A stretch of DNA of 64,000 nt, taken from NCBI RefSeq assembly GCF_018449525.1, contig NZ_JAAVUS010000003.1, positions 124,001 through 188,000 on the forward strand, written 5' to 3'. The notes beneath the pieces were generated by a model. The model did not search any database. It was given only the letters and a program-made list of their open reading frames with translations, and was not told where the DNA came from. This document shows, one piece after another, positions 20,274 through 30,424 of the stretch. The position numbers and the translations under genes were made by a program. Source of the stretch: Bradyrhizobium sp. dw_78. GTDB taxonomy: Bacteria; Pseudomonadota; Alphaproteobacteria; Rhizobiales; Xanthobacteraceae. Every line of letters begins with the position of its first letter. The stretch's first letter is position 1.

Positions 20274-20966
20274 TCACGTCTCGCGGTGAGCGTCGGGACG
20301 GCTGAACAGCGGCCGGGGCGGCGGTTCAATGGCGTTGCCGCCCTGCCGGCGGCGGATCACCCAGGTGACCAGCGCGATAACGATTGCGCTGCCAAACACG
20401 GCCAGCATCCAATAATGCCTGCCCAGGCCGGCATGAGGCGGAAGCCCGGCATATTTGTGGAGCGCCGACACCGCAAGCACGCCCGGCAGCACATGTGCCG
20501 GCGCCCACAGCAGGATCGCAGGGATGTTGACGGCGTAGAATCGCAGCGGCGGCATCGCCAGCGCCCCGGCCGTGATCGGCACGAACGCGCGTATCGGCGG
20601 CACGAAGCGGGCGAAGAACACCGCCAGCGCCCCCCAGCGATGAAAGAACGCCGCGCTCTGCGCGATCACCCGCGGATAATTCGCCAGCGGCCAAGTGTTG
20701 AGGATCTCGCGCTGGCTGCGGTGACCGATCCAGAACGCTGTGCCGTCGCCCAGCAGCGCGCCGGCAATCGCTGCCGCCAACACCCATTCGATCCGCAATT
20801 CTCCGCCGGGCACCAGCGCGCTCAGCGCCAGGATGATGGTCGAGCCCGGCACCACCGAGCCGACAACGGGAACGGCTTCCAGCAACGCCGCCAGGAATAG
20901 CGTGAAATAGGCCAGCCCCGCATGGGCCGAGGCGAAAGCGACCAGTGGTTCGATATAGGAGCTCAC
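20274..20966 (-). CDS. DedA family membrane protein
   Basis: The protein has 230 residues with about five membrane segments. It shows the DedA/SNARE-associated pattern: LLEAVPVVGSVVPGSTIIL, GALLGDGTAFWIGHR, FFARFVPPIRAFVPITAG and a conserved NIPAILLWA. DedA proteins help recycle undecaprenyl phosphate or phospholipids across the inner membrane and maintain the proton gradient. The gene is convergent with the J-domain gene, only 12 bp apart. Confidence 0.9.
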   Translation of the reverse strand: MSSYIEPLVAFASAHAGLAYFTLFLAALLEAVPVVGSVVPGSTIILALSALVPGGELRIEWVLAAAIAGALLGDGTAFWIGHRSQREILNTWPLANYPRVIAQSAAFFHRWGALAVFFARFVPPIRAFVPITAGALAMPPLRFYAVNIPAILLWAPAHVLPGVLAVSALHKYAGLPPHAGLGRHYWMLAVFGSAIVIALVTWVIRRRQGGNAIEPPPRPLFSRPDAHRET

Positions 20967-21271
20967 TCAATTCCCGCGTTGGCATCGCCGCCCGATTCGG
21001 CAGGCCTAGCATAACCCCTATCCGGGCGGGAAAGTGCCGCCGGTGCCGGCCTGCGCCGCGACTCAGGGCCGAACGAGCCGAAAGTGCGGCGGGAATCGCA
21101 GGGCAGCCTTCCAAAAACCAGCGTCAGCGCCTATCTTGATGATAAGGCAATGGAACTTTGATTGGCCTCCGGGCTTCTGCCCGCCGTTGCTCTCTGCTAG
21201 GTTTCGGATAGCACCCTTCCGCAGCCACACCGCAATCTGGTTTCGGGACCGCCCGAGACCCCGGAGGACTG
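20967..21271. other. Intergenic region between dedA and cobS
   Basis: This 305-bp divergent gap shows no gene. A GGAGG ribosome site precedes cobS. I looked for a cobalamin riboswitch box and found no match that I trust. No strong promoter pair is visible. Confidence 0.4.
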
Positions 21272-22270
21272 ATGACGACCGCCGCCATGACCAAATCAGC
21301 AGAAATCACCGGCTTGCCCGACATGAAGGTGTCGGTCCGTCAGGTTTTCGGAATCGACAGCGACCTCGAAGTCCCGGCCTATTCCGAGAGCGATCCGCAC
21401 GTTCCGGAAGTCGATGCCGACTACCGTTTCGATCGCGCCACCACGCTTGCGATCCTGGCCGGCTTTTCCAGAAACCGCCGCGTCATGGTCACCGGCTATC
21501 ACGGCACCGGCAAATCGACGCATATCGAGCAGGTGGCGGCGCGGCTGAACTGGCCCTGCGTGCGCGTCAATCTCGACAGCCACATCAGCCGGATCGATCT
21601 GGTCGGCAAGGACTCCATTGTCGTCCGCGACGGCAAGCAGGTCACCGAATTCCGCGACGGCATCCTGCCCTGGGCTTTGCAGCACAATATCGCGCTTGTG
21701 TTCGACGAATATGACGCCGGACGCCCCGACGTGATGTTCGTGATCCAGCGCGTGCTCGAAGTCTCCGGCCGGCTGACGCTGCTCGACCAGAACAAGGTGA
21801 TCAAGCCGCATCCGTGTTTCCGCCTGTTCGCGACCGCCAACACCGTCGGTCTCGGCGACACATCGGGCCTCTATCACGGCACCCAGCAGATCAACCAGGG
21901 CCAGATGGACCGCTGGTCGATCGTGACCACGCTGAATTATCTTGCCCATGACGAAGAGGTCGAGATCGTGCTGGCGAAAGCGCGCCATTATCGCAATCCC
22001 GAAGGCCGCGACATCGTCAACAAGATGGTGCGGCTGGCCGATCTCACCCGCAACGCCTTCGCCAATGGCGATCTGTCGACGGTGATGAGTCCGCGCACGG
22101 TGATCACCTGGGCGGAAAACGCCGAGATCTTCAGCGATATCGGGTTTGCGTTCCGCGTTACTTTCCTCAACAAATGCGACGAACTGGAACGGCCGCTGGT
22201 CGCCGAATTCTATCAGCGCTGCTTCAACGCGGAGCTGACGGAATCGTCGGTCAACGTGGCGTTGAGCTAA
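21272..22270 (+). CDS. cobS: Cobaltochelatase subunit CobS
   Basis: The protein has 332 residues with a GGAGG ribosome site before the ATG. It is a MoxR-like AAA+ ATPase: Walker A GYHGTGKS at 75-82, Walker B ALVFDEYD at 141-148, and sensor and arginine-finger segments later ([19 protein letters not shown]). CobS and CobT form a chaperone-like complex that powers CobN in inserting cobalt into hydrogenobyrinic acid a,c-diamide, the aerobic B12 route. cobT follows after a 161-bp gap filled by an inverted repeat. cobN is not in the window. Confidence 0.96.
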   Translation: MTTAAMTKSAEITGLPDMKVSVRQVFGIDSDLEVPAYSESDPHVPEVDADYRFDRATTLAILAGFSRNRRVMVTGYHGTGKSTHIEQVAARLNWPCVRVNLDSHISRIDLVGKDSIVVRDGKQVTEFRDGILPWALQHNIALVFDEYDAGRPDVMFVIQRVLEVSGRLTLLDQNKVIKPHPCFRLFATANTVGLGDTSGLYHGTQQINQGQMDRWSIVTTLNYLAHDEEVEIVLAKARHYRNPEGRDIVNKMVRLADLTRNAFANGDLSTVMSPRTVITWAENAEIFSDIGFAFRVTFLNKCDELERPLVAEFYQRCFNAELTESSVNVALS

Positions 22271-22290
22271 GGACCAATGACCAATGATGT

Positions 22291-22420
22291 GGTCCCGGAC
22301 AAGCGGAGCGCGATCCGGGACCCATAACCACAGGACGTGGTTGTTGCGAAGATTGGGACCGCGTCCGCGCTCAACGACTCTTTCCTGAGGTTATGGGTCC
22401 CCGCTTTCTCGGGGACGACG
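22291..22420. repeat. Inverted repeat between cobS and cobT, family F
   Basis: GGGACCCATAACC (22317-22329) and its exact complement GGTTATGGGTCCC (22389-22401) form a 13-bp stem, extending to 18 of 19 pairs with the flanking bases. The loop holds about 59 bases. GGTCCCGGACAAGC and CTTTCTCGGGGACGAC flank it. It ends 12 bases before the cobT ATG. Confidence 0.75.
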
Positions 22421-22431
22421 GTGAGATCGAG

Positions 22432-24336
22432 ATGACCACCTCCAACATCAAATTCCGTACCGGAGCCAAGGAAGCGCCGACCGAGCCGTTCAAGCGCGCG
22501 GTCGCGGCCTGTCTGCGCGCGATCGCCAAAACGCCTGAACTCGAAGTGACGTTCGCCGCCGAACGTCCGGGGCTGTCGCCCGGTAAGGCCCGGCTGCCGG
22601 AGCCGGCGCGCAAGATGACCAGGCGCGATGCCGCCATCGTGCGCGGCCATGCCGACTCGATCGCCTTGAAGCTCGCCTGCCATGACCCGAAAGTGCATCG
22701 CAAGCTGATGCCGGGAAACCCGCAGGCCCGCGGCGTGTTCGAGGCGGTGGAGCAGGCGCGGGTGGAAGCGATCGGCTCGCGGCGGATGTCCGGGGTCGCC
22801 AAGAATCTCACCGCCATGCTCGACGATCACTTCCATCGCGGCAAGTTCGATGAGATCACCGATCGCGCCGATGCGCCGCTGTCCGACGCGCTGGCGATGC
22901 TGGTGCGCGAGCGGTTGACCGGGCTCGCCCCGCCGGTGGCGGCACGCAAGATGGTCGATCTCTGGCGGCCGATTCTGGAGGACAAGATCGGTTCGCGTCT
23001 CGATCAGTTGAGCCGCGTCACCGAGGATCAGGCGAAATTCGGCGATCTCGTGCATGATCTGTTGTCGGCGCTCGATCTTGGCGACGACCGCGACGCGGAG
23101 GCCGACGAGGACGAGAACCAGGACGAAAATCCGGATGGCGAGAGCGATCAGTCGGGCTCCGAGGGCTCGCCCGACAGCGACGCGGCGCAGGAAATGACCG
23201 CCGATCAGGCGCAGACGACAACCGACGAAATGTCGGAAAGCGCGATGGAAAGCGCGCAAGCCTCGACCAGCGACACCTTCGACGACGGCGAGCTCGGCGA
23301 CGACGAGACGCCGGGCGAGGCGACGCGGCCGAACACGCGTGGCGCCAACGAGCCGCGCGGGCCGGAATATCATGCGTTTGCGCCGAAATTCGACGAGGTC
23401 ATCGCCGCCGAAGATCTTTGCGATCACGACGAACTTGAGCGCCTGCGCAGCTATCTCGACAAGCAGCTCGCGCATCTGCAAGGCATCGTCGCGCGGCTGG
23501 CGAACCGGTTGCAGCGCCGCCTGATGGCGCAGCAGAACCGCGCCTGGGAATTCGACCTCGAGGAAGGCATCCTCGATCCGGCGCGGCTGTCGCGCGTGGT
23601 GACCGATCCCCATCACCCGTTGTCGTTCATGAACGAAAAGGAAGCGACCTTCCGCGATACCGTGGTGACGCTGCTGCTCGACAATTCCGGCTCGATGCGC
23701 GGCAGGCCGATCACGGTGGCGGCGACCTGCGCGGATATCCTGGCGCGGACGCTGGAGCGCTGCGGCGTCAAGGTCGAGATCCTCGGTTTTACGACGCGGG
23801 CTTGGAAGGGCGGCCAGTCGCGCGAGGCCTGGCTTGCCGCCGGCAAGCCGGCCAATCCCGGACGCCTCAACGATCTCCGTCACATCATCTACAAGGCGGC
23901 GGACGCGCCGTGGCGGCGTTCGCGCAAGAATCTCGGGCTGATGATGCGCGAGGGCCTGCTCAAGGAGAATATCGACGGCGAGGCGCTCGACTGGGCGCAC
24001 AAGCGGCTGCTCGCTCGGCCCGAGCAGCGCAAGATCCTGATGATGATTTCCGATGGCGCCCCGGTCGACGATTCCACGCTGTCGGTCAATCCCGGCAATT
24101 ACCTGGAGCGGCATCTGCGCCACATCATCGAGGAGATCGAGACCCGCTCGCCGGTCGAGCTGATCGCGATCGGCATCGGCCACGATGTCACGCGCTATTA
24201 TCGCCGCGCGGTTACCATCGTGGATGCCGAGGAACTCGGTGGCGCCATCACGGAAAAACTCGCGGAACTGTTCAGCGAGACCCACGGCGCTGCGCCCGCT
24301 CCAAGCAACCGTCCCCGGCGCAAGCTGCATTCGTAA
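22432..24336 (+). CDS. cobT: Cobaltochelatase subunit CobT
   Basis: The protein has 634 residues from the ATG opening [11 protein letters not shown]; the frame upstream runs through the repeat and is unlikely to be used. A helical N-terminal domain is followed by a strongly acidic stretch (about 215-310, rich in Asp/Glu/Gln/Ser) and a C-terminal von Willebrand A domain with the MIDAS motif D417-x-S-x-S421 and a later ISDGAPVDD. This is the CobT layout. The acidic linker and MIDAS domain interact with CobS rings and CobN. The two-gene order cobS-cobT is standard for alphaproteobacteria. Confidence 0.96.
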   Translation: MTTSNIKFRTGAKEAPTEPFKRAVAACLRAIAKTPELEVTFAAERPGLSPGKARLPEPARKMTRRDAAIVRGHADSIALKLACHDPKVHRKLMPGNPQARGVFEAVEQARVEAIGSRRMSGVAKNLTAMLDDHFHRGKFDEITDRADAPLSDALAMLVRERLTGLAPPVAARKMVDLWRPILEDKIGSRLDQLSRVTEDQAKFGDLVHDLLSALDLGDDRDAEADEDENQDENPDGESDQSGSEGSPDSDAAQEMTADQAQTTTDEMSESAMESAQASTSDTFDDGELGDDETPGEATRPNTRGANEPRGPEYHAFAPKFDEVIAAEDLCDHDELERLRSYLDKQLAHLQGIVARLANRLQRRLMAQQNRAWEFDLEEGILDPARLSRVVTDPHHPLSFMNEKEATFRDTVVTLLLDNSGSMRGRPITVAATCADILARTLERCGVKVEILGFTTRAWKGGQSREAWLAAGKPANPGRLNDLRHIIYKAADAPWRRSRKNLGLMMREGLLKENIDGEALDWAHKRLLARPEQRKILMMISDGAPVDDSTLSVNPGNYLERHLRHIIEEIETRSPVELIAIGIGHDVTRYYRRAVTIVDAEELGGAITEKLAELFSETHGAAPAPSNRPRRKLHS

Positions 24337-24354
24337 GAATGAGATCATGAAGCT

Positions 24355-24436
24355 GTCATTCCGGGGCCCGCCACCGGGTCCGCGCTTTGCGCGGACCGAT
24401 GACGGGCTCGCGCCAAGTGGCGTATCCCGGAATGAC
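24355..24436. repeat. Dispersed palindromic repeat, family A (copy 4)
   Basis: It opens with GTCATTCCGGGGCCCGCC and closes with CCCGGAATGAC. The internal block CGGGTCCGCGC...GACCGATGACGGGCTCGCG differs from copies 1-3. It lies between cobT and the next gene. Confidence 0.75.
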
Positions 24437-24486
24437 GGCGGTATGCGCCAGGCGTCCGTGCCCGAAATCAGCGGACGCCGTATCTG

Positions 24487-25557
24487 ATGCGACACGACAT
24501 CGGCCGCCGCCGCTTCCTGCAATCCAGCGCTGCGATGCTTTCCACGCTTGCGCTGCCCGGCGTCGCGCGGGCGCAGCTTGCGACGGAACTATCGTCGAAA
24601 CAGGGGGCATTGGATGAACACTCGGTCGCGGCCCCGATCTCGATCGAAGTCAACGCCCGGCCGATTCCTTCGTTCGATCCGCGCGACCGCTCCCATGTGC
24701 GGTTCGGCTCATTGCAATATCGCGGCGGGCTGGTGCTTACCTCGCGCTTTCCGGGGTTCGGTGGCTTGTCGGGAATCCGGCTTGACCGCAAGGGCGAGCG
24801 CTTCATCTCCTTCAGCGACAAGGGAAGCTGGTTCACCGGCCGCATCCTTTATCAGGAAGGCGAGATGACCGGGCTCGCCGATGTCGAGGCCGCGCCGATG
24901 TTGGGAGCCGACGGCCGGCCGATCACGGCGCGGGGCTGGTTCGACACCGAATCGATCGCGCTCGACGGATCGTTCGTCTATATCGGGCTCGAGCGCGTCA
25001 ACCAGGTGCTGCGGTTCGATTTCAGCAAGGGCTTCACGCGCTCACGCGGCGAGGTGGTGCCGATGCCGCCGGCGGTGAAGACGCTCCCGTTCAACCAGGG
25101 GCTGGAAGCGCTGGTGGTGGTGCCCAAGGGGCTGCCGCTGGCGGGTACGCTGATCGCGCTCTCCGAACGCGGGCTCGATGCCGACGGCAATCTCATCGCG
25201 TTCCTGGTCGGCGGCCCGTCGCCGGGGCAATTCAGCGTCCGCCGCAGCAACGCCTACGACATCAGCGATGCGACGCTGCTGCCTTCGGGCGAACTCCTGG
25301 TATTGGAGCGGAAATTTTCGTTCGTTGCCGGTGTTGGTATTCGCATCCGCCGCATCCCGCTTCAATCGGTGGCGCCGGGCGCGTTGGTCGACGGCCCGTC
25401 GATCTTCGAAGCGGACCTCGGCGACGAGATCGACAACATGGAAGGTATCGACGCCTTCATTACACCCGAAGGCGACACCGTGCTGACGCTGGTTTCCGAT
25501 GACAATTTCTCGTTGATCCAGCGCACGCTGCTGCTGCAATTCACGCTGCTGCAATGA
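24487..25557 (+). CDS. Tat-exported esterase-like/phytase-family protein
   Basis: The protein has 356 residues and starts with a twin-arginine signal, GRRRFLQSSAAML, ending near ALPGVARAQ. The mature part is a beta-propeller-like chain of the 'esterase-like activity of phytase' type, with short repeats such as GFGGLSGIRLD, FISFSDKGSWFTG, FDTESIALDG and NQGLEALVV and a C-terminal NMEGIDAF. The family is poorly characterised, so enzymatic activity is uncertain. It acts in the periplasm. It follows cobT by 150 bp with a repeat between, so co-transcription with cobST is doubtful. Confidence 0.82.
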   Translation: MRHDIGRRRFLQSSAAMLSTLALPGVARAQLATELSSKQGALDEHSVAAPISIEVNARPIPSFDPRDRSHVRFGSLQYRGGLVLTSRFPGFGGLSGIRLDRKGERFISFSDKGSWFTGRILYQEGEMTGLADVEAAPMLGADGRPITARGWFDTESIALDGSFVYIGLERVNQVLRFDFSKGFTRSRGEVVPMPPAVKTLPFNQGLEALVVVPKGLPLAGTLIALSERGLDADGNLIAFLVGGPSPGQFSVRRSNAYDISDATLLPSGELLVLERKFSFVAGVGIRIRRIPLQSVAPGALVDGPSIFEADLGDEIDNMEGIDAFITPEGDTVLTLVSDDNFSLIQRTLLLQFTLLQ

Positions 25558-25609
25558 AAGCCGCCCGGAACGGTTCTTGCATCGTTGCGACGATTGAAAA
25601 GGAATGTTG

Positions 25610-26566
25610 ATGAGCAAGTTGTTCCGTTTGTTGTGTGTTCTCTCAAGTATGTTCGCTGTCGCCCACGCGGAAACCTGGCCATCGCATCTGATCAGGGCGA
25701 CGATTCCGTTCGGCGCCGGCAGTGCGACCGACGTGGTGCCGCGTCTGGTGTTCGATCGCCTCGCGGCTGAACTCGGGCAATCCATCGTGGTCGAGAATCG
25801 CACCGGCGCCGGCGGCACGCTCGGTACGGCGATGGTGGCAAAGGCCGATCCCGATGGTTACAGCGTTCTCGCCCATTCCTCGGCGCTGACGATCGCGCCC
25901 GCGATTTTTCCCGATCTGCCATTCGATGCCAGCCGCGATCTTTCAGGCGCGCTGATGATCGGATCCAGCGCCAATGTGATGATCGTGCCGGCATCGCGGC
26001 CGTGGAAAACCGTGCAGGATTTCATCGCCGACGCCAAGGCCAAGCCCGGCTCGATCTCCTTTGGTTCGGTCGGCATCGGCAGTGCGGTGCATATCAGCGC
26101 GGAGAAATTCCGGCTTGCGGCCGGCATCGAGGCGACCCACGTGCCTTATCGCGGCGGCGCGGAGGTGATTGCCGATCTCATCGCAGGCCGCGTCGATTTC
26201 TATTTCTGTCCGCTGGCGACCGCGCTGCCGCTGATCCATGCCGGTCAGGTGCGGGCGTTGCTGGTCTCGACGCCGAAGCGCGTCGCCGATCTGCCCGATG
26301 TGCCGGCACCGCCTGAAATCGGCTTGAAGAACGCGGACAGCGCGATTTGGTTCGCCATGTTCATGCCGGCGAAGACGCCGCGCGACATCATCAGCAAGTT
26401 TCACGATGCCGGGGTCAAGGTGCTCTCCGAACCCGCGATGCAGGCCAGCCTGAAGCAGCTCGGCGTCGAAGTGCTGCCGATGTCGCCTGAAGAAATCGAC
26501 GATCTCGTCAAGCGGGAGACCGCAGCCAACATGGAAGTGATCAAGGCTGCGGGAATCAAGCAATAG
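25610..26566 (+). CDS. Bug-family tripartite tricarboxylate-type substrate-binding protein
   Basis: The protein has 318 residues from the ATG that has AAAGGA seven bases before it; another in-frame ATG two codons upstream is weaker. A signal peptide ends near AHAETWPS. Family features include IPFGAGSATDVVPRL, VVENRTGAGGTLGT, PDGYSVL and THVPYRGGAE. Bug (TctC-like) proteins bind carboxylates for TctAB permeases, or act as orphan sensors. No TctA or TctB lies nearby, so it is an orphan binding protein, common in this group. Confidence 0.9.
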   Translation: MSKLFRLLCVLSSMFAVAHAETWPSHLIRATIPFGAGSATDVVPRLVFDRLAAELGQSIVVENRTGAGGTLGTAMVAKADPDGYSVLAHSSALTIAPAIFPDLPFDASRDLSGALMIGSSANVMIVPASRPWKTVQDFIADAKAKPGSISFGSVGIGSAVHISAEKFRLAAGIEATHVPYRGGAEVIADLIAGRVDFYFCPLATALPLIHAGQVRALLVSTPKRVADLPDVPAPPEIGLKNADSAIWFAMFMPAKTPRDIISKFHDAGVKVLSEPAMQASLKQLGVEVLPMSPEEIDDLVKRETAANMEVIKAAGIKQ

Positions 26567-26660
26567 GAATCAAATAATAGTGGGCGCGGTTGAGCAGAGC
26601 CGGACGGTTCATTAGATTGAGGCGAGATGATCGATCCTTCTCTTTCGCAGGATATCCTCG

Positions 26661-27773
26661 ATGAGCACCCTGTTCTCCCCGATTCAATTACGCGGTCTCA
26701 AGCTGGCCAACCGCATCATGGTGGCACCGATGTGCCAATATTCGGCAATCGATGGCGAGGCCAGCGACTGGCATTTCACGCATATCAACACGCTGGCGCT
26801 GTCGGGCGCGGCGATGTTCTGCATCGAGGCCACCCACGTGGAAGCGATCGGCCGGATCACGCCGGGATGCCTCGGATTGTGGAACGACGCCACTGAAGCC
26901 GCGCTGAAGCCGATCTTGGCCTCGGTGCGCAAGCACTCCAAAACCGCCATGGCGATGCAACTCGCCCATGCCGGCCGCAAGGGATCGAGCCATACGCCGT
27001 GGAACGGCGGTCAGCAGATCCCGCTTGCCGAAGGCGGCTGGCAGACGGTGGGTCCTTCCGCCCTGCCGCACAAGGAAGGCGAACTGGCGCCGGTCGCGCT
27101 CGATGCGGCGGGTCTGACACGGGTGCGCGATGCGTTCGTCGCGGCCGCCAGACGCGCCGAGCGGCTGGGTCTCGATGCCCTCGAACTGCATGGCGCGCAT
27201 GGCTATCTCCTGCATGAGTTCCTGTCGCCGATTTCGAACCGGCGCACCGACCAATATGGCGGCGGCCTGCAAAACCGCATGCGTTTTCCGCTCGAAGTCT
27301 ATGATGCGGTGCGCGCGGCGTTTCCGGAAGCGAAGCCGATCGGCGTCAAGGTATCCGCGACCGACTGGGTCGAGGGCGGCTGGGACGTCGCGCAGACCGT
27401 TGAATTCGCCAAGGAACTGAAGAAACGCGGCGTTGACTGGATCGATGTCTCTTCCGGTGGGGCCTCGCCCTTGCAGAAGATTCCGCTGTCGCCCGGCTAT
27501 CAGGTGCCGTTCGCGCAGGCGGTGAAGGAAGCAACCGGCGTCACCACCATGGCGGTCGGCCTGATCACGGAAGCCAAACAGGCCGAAGAGATCGTCGTCT
27601 CAGGCAAGGCCGACATGGTCGCGCTCGCCCGCGGCATGCTTTACGATCCGCGCTGGGGCTGGCACGCCGCGGCCGAACTCGGCGGCCAAGTCGAGGCGCC
27701 GCCGCAATATTGGCGCTCGCAGCCTTCGACGCTGAAGGAGCTGTTCGGCAAAACGACGTTCGGCTCGCGGTGA
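26661..27773 (+). CDS. NADH:flavin oxidoreductase, Old Yellow Enzyme (YqjM/XenA-like)
   Basis: The protein has 370 residues and folds as an FMN TIM barrel. Cys25 and Tyr27 (MVAPMCQYSA) mark the thermophilic-like/YqjM class. The substrate His pair is H177 and H180 (ELHGAHGYLLHEFLSP), followed by NRRTDQYGG. The FMN-phosphate loop is GLITEAKQAEE...GKADMVALARGMLYDPRW. These enzymes reduce electron-poor alkenes, nitro-esters and quinones with NAD(P)H and are often induced by xenobiotics. An AGGA ribosome site lies before the ATG. It is probably a single gene. Confidence 0.93.
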   Translation: MSTLFSPIQLRGLKLANRIMVAPMCQYSAIDGEASDWHFTHINTLALSGAAMFCIEATHVEAIGRITPGCLGLWNDATEAALKPILASVRKHSKTAMAMQLAHAGRKGSSHTPWNGGQQIPLAEGGWQTVGPSALPHKEGELAPVALDAAGLTRVRDAFVAAARRAERLGLDALELHGAHGYLLHEFLSPISNRRTDQYGGGLQNRMRFPLEVYDAVRAAFPEAKPIGVKVSATDWVEGGWDVAQTVEFAKELKKRGVDWIDVSSGGASPLQKIPLSPGYQVPFAQAVKEATGVTTMAVGLITEAKQAEEIVVSGKADMVALARGMLYDPRWGWHAAAELGGQVEAPPQYWRSQPSTLKELFGKTTFGSR

Positions 27774-27830
27774 AGGATCGCCGCTCTGCGCCGGGGAATC
27801 GCCGGTTTCGGGCTCGCGATTGAATCCGGT

Positions 27831-28946
27831 TCAGGTGGCGTGCGGTTCGGCCATCTGCAGGCCGTCGGCGGAGGCGTCCTTGCGCGACCGGTAGACGCTG
27901 AGGACCTGCTTGGAGGTCTCGACATTCAGTTTTTGGAAATCGCGCTTCATCCGGTCCAGATCTCCCGCGGTGATCCGATAATTGGGCGAGCCGAGAAACA
28001 GCAGCGACATCGTCGTCGCCCACGAGAAATCAAGCGCCTTGGCCAGGATCAGGATGACTTCCCTGTTGGTGTCGACCAGCGCGCGCTCGACGACGTCGAT
28101 CGGCACGTCGCACAACAACGACATGGCAACCGCCGTCTCGTTGAACTTGAGCGAGTGCGCAAACTCGAAGACCTTGTCTTCGTTCAGGCCGCCATATTGA
28201 TGGAGTTTGCCCACCATGCGCTTGGCCGCGAAATAGTTCTTCGACGCCGGTCCGAATTTCGCGTGGATCGTGCCGGTGACGTCGGTGACCACGGCCTGGA
28301 TCAGGTCCCCCATGTCGGGACGCTCGCGCTCGAGCTTCTTTTTTACTTCGTCGGAGGCCTTCGAAATCAGTTGCTGGAACAGATGCCTTGGAATGTCCTT
28401 GCGCAGGCCAAGCTGTTCGGCCAGGATCGAGTCGTCTTCGGAGCGCTGCAAAAGGTGCAGAAAGCCGAAACCGGAAAAGCGCGCGCCTTTGTTCGCCGCC
28501 ACCGAGCTGACAACCTCCGGCGATCCGCGCACCACCAGCACGTCGGTCACGGCGTCGGAAATCGACTTCCGCTTCGAGATGGCCAGCAAATGCCGCTGGC
28601 TTTTTGATTTTGCACTGGCAACCAGCGTTTTGACGTCGAGCCGATCCGATTGCCGGAGCACGGGGCCGGCGACGTCGATCGAATCGTCGAAGGCGAGATC
28701 CCGGATGACGTCGAGCGGCGCGTTGTTGCTGGGAGCGAGCTTGTTCGCCAGCTGGACGCGCGCGGTGAGTTCGATTTCCTCGGCCAGGCGGCCAATGACC
28801 CCGCCGAAGGTCCGGATCTGGTCTTCGGAATAGCGGCCGGCGATGAGGATATCGGTCGCGTGCCACAAGGCCCGCAGGCAGCTTTCGGCCGTTCCCCTGG
28901 AAACCGCCTCTTCCAATTCCGCCAGAAACGACTTCGATTCAGCCAT
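27831..28946 (-). CDS. DUF2336 domain protein (paralogue 1)
   Basis: The protein has 371 residues from the ATG of MAESKSF. It is almost wholly alpha-helical with short repeated units of the form (I/V)RDLAFDDSIDVAGPVL and LLAISKRKSISDAVTDVLV, resembling HEAT-like arrays and typical of DUF2336. No catalytic motif or membrane segment is visible. DUF2336 is a domain of unknown function, found mostly in alphaproteobacteria. It is clearly related to the next gene on the same strand (164 bp upstream), for example the shared IAGPVL and 'local repeat' segments, but is well diverged. Confidence 0.85.
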   Translation of the reverse strand: MAESKSFLAELEEAVSRGTAESCLRALWHATDILIAGRYSEDQIRTFGGVIGRLAEEIELTARVQLANKLAPSNNAPLDVIRDLAFDDSIDVAGPVLRQSDRLDVKTLVASAKSKSQRHLLAISKRKSISDAVTDVLVVRGSPEVVSSVAANKGARFSGFGFLHLLQRSEDDSILAEQLGLRKDIPRHLFQQLISKASDEVKKKLERERPDMGDLIQAVVTDVTGTIHAKFGPASKNYFAAKRMVGKLHQYGGLNEDKVFEFAHSLKFNETAVAMSLLCDVPIDVVERALVDTNREVILILAKALDFSWATTMSLLFLGSPNYRITAGDLDRMKRDFQKLNVETSKQVLSVYRSRKDASADGLQMAEPHAT

Positions 28947-29110
28947 CCAACAATCCGATGAACGAAATTTCTTTCCAATCAATCGTGGCGCATTAGAGTG
29001 CCCAGGGACTCAACGAGTCGTGAAGCTTGTTCCGGCGTCCCGTTGTCTTGATTAACAAAGCGCTAACAGCCGAAGCCGCCGAGCCAGCATTAAACGAGGG
29101 CTGTCATGCT

Positions 29111-30238
29111 TTAATGCCGGGTTGGCGAGGAGTTTGCCCGAACCTGCCAGAATTTCAGCACGCGGCGCGCATGCTCGGTTGTCAGCCGCGCAAACTGGGC
29201 GCGGGCCTTGACCAGCTCATGCAGCGCGATCGAGCCGGTGGCGAGCCGGCTTTCCAGCACCGCGCTGACGGTGTCCCAGCCGAGCCCGGCCACCTTGCAG
29301 GGCACCAGAATGCCGTCGTCGCGCAGGCTTTGCATCAGGGGACGGATCACCTCGATGCTGGAATGCGACAGCGCGGCCAGCGCCGCCACGGTCTCTTCAT
29401 ATTTCCGCTGCGTGGCAAAGGCGAACAGCGCCGCCTCGTTGAGTTCGCCGTTCTCGCGCAGCAGGGCCACGGCGCGCCGGGCCGCGTTGAAATCGCGCGC
29501 CCTGGACATCTCGCGATCGACGCCGGCCGACACCGCCGCGATGGCGCCACGGATCTCCTCAAACAAATGGGGCGGCGCCTGCGACAACAGCCGAGCCCGG
29601 ACCGTTTCGGTCGCATTGCGCAATAATTGAAGGCGGAGACCGGCCGGCAAATCGACGCGAATCCCGGTTGCGACCGCAAGCTCGGGATCGGATTCGGCCT
29701 GCGCCACGACGATGGCGAATCCCGCGGCCGAAACCCGCGCGCCGGGATTGGCGATCAGGCGCCGGCTCACCGATGGATAGCGACGTGCCAGCAGCGCGTC
29801 GGTGACGATTTCCTTCAGCCACCAGCGGCCCGAGACTGCCAGCAGATGCGGTTCGCTCTTGGTTTGGGCGATCTCGACCAGATCGTCGGTGCTGAGACGG
29901 GCGGATTCGGTCAGCACCGGTCCGGCGATGGCGATCTCGTCATGCCGCGCCAGCCGGCGGATCACGGCAGGCGGCGCCTGCGAGACCGGCGCCAGCTGCG
30001 CGCTCATCTCGGCCAGCGCGATCCGGGCACTTACGTCGGCGATCGCCCGGAGCTCGATGGTCTTGACCAGCCGCTCGAGCACGTCGTCGAACAGCGCGAT
30101 CTGTTCCTCGTTGTAGCTGCCCGCCTGCGACAAAAACAGGTCGGTGACGCGCTTGATGGTCTCAAAGCGTTTTTGCTCGGATCCGACATGGATGGCCGCT
30201 TCGACTTCGTCGGCGATCGCTAGGTCTATGGCTGGCAT
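29111..30238 (-). CDS. DUF2336 domain protein (paralogue 2)
   Basis: The protein has 375 residues and is all helical. It has the same units as its neighbour: IRRLARHDEIAIAGPVLTES, HLLAVSGRWWLKEIVTDALLARRYPSV in sequence, and a C-terminal segment ending in VLKFW. The N-terminal part (IDLAIADEVEAAIHVGSEQKR) is different and may serve as a targeting helix. The function is unknown. It lies between a patatin-like gene (186 bp upstream) and paralogue 1 on the same strand, so the three may share transcription. Confidence 0.83.
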   Translation of the reverse strand: MPAIDLAIADEVEAAIHVGSEQKRFETIKRVTDLFLSQAGSYNEEQIALFDDVLERLVKTIELRAIADVSARIALAEMSAQLAPVSQAPPAVIRRLARHDEIAIAGPVLTESARLSTDDLVEIAQTKSEPHLLAVSGRWWLKEIVTDALLARRYPSVSRRLIANPGARVSAAGFAIVVAQAESDPELAVATGIRVDLPAGLRLQLLRNATETVRARLLSQAPPHLFEEIRGAIAAVSAGVDREMSRARDFNAARRAVALLRENGELNEAALFAFATQRKYEETVAALAALSHSSIEVIRPLMQSLRDDGILVPCKVAGLGWDTVSAVLESRLATGSIALHELVKARAQFARLTTEHARRVLKFWQVRANSSPTRH

Positions 30239-30424
30239 CGCTCGTCCTGAGCGGTTGGGGCGCTTCTCGCCGACACATCACCCTATGGAAAAGAACTGAA
30301 TGTTCCGTAAAATTTTAACAATCCACCCAGCGCCCAAAAGCGGTCCGCCGCGGATGAACATTTATGAAACGCAACAGCCGGGACAAAGGTCCATCGGCTC
30401 GCTTGCGCATGTCGATCGCGGCAA

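Noticed and set aside
20967..21271. Cobalamin riboswitch before cobS
   Set aside because: I found no B12-box-like conserved stretch or the usual core in this gap. A covariance search (Rfam cobalamin) would settle it.
22267..24522. Long antisense open frame of 751 codons opposite cobT
   Set aside because: High GC leaves few stops in antisense frames. The residues are Arg/Ala/Gly/His-rich without domains, and cobT on the plus strand is unmistakable.
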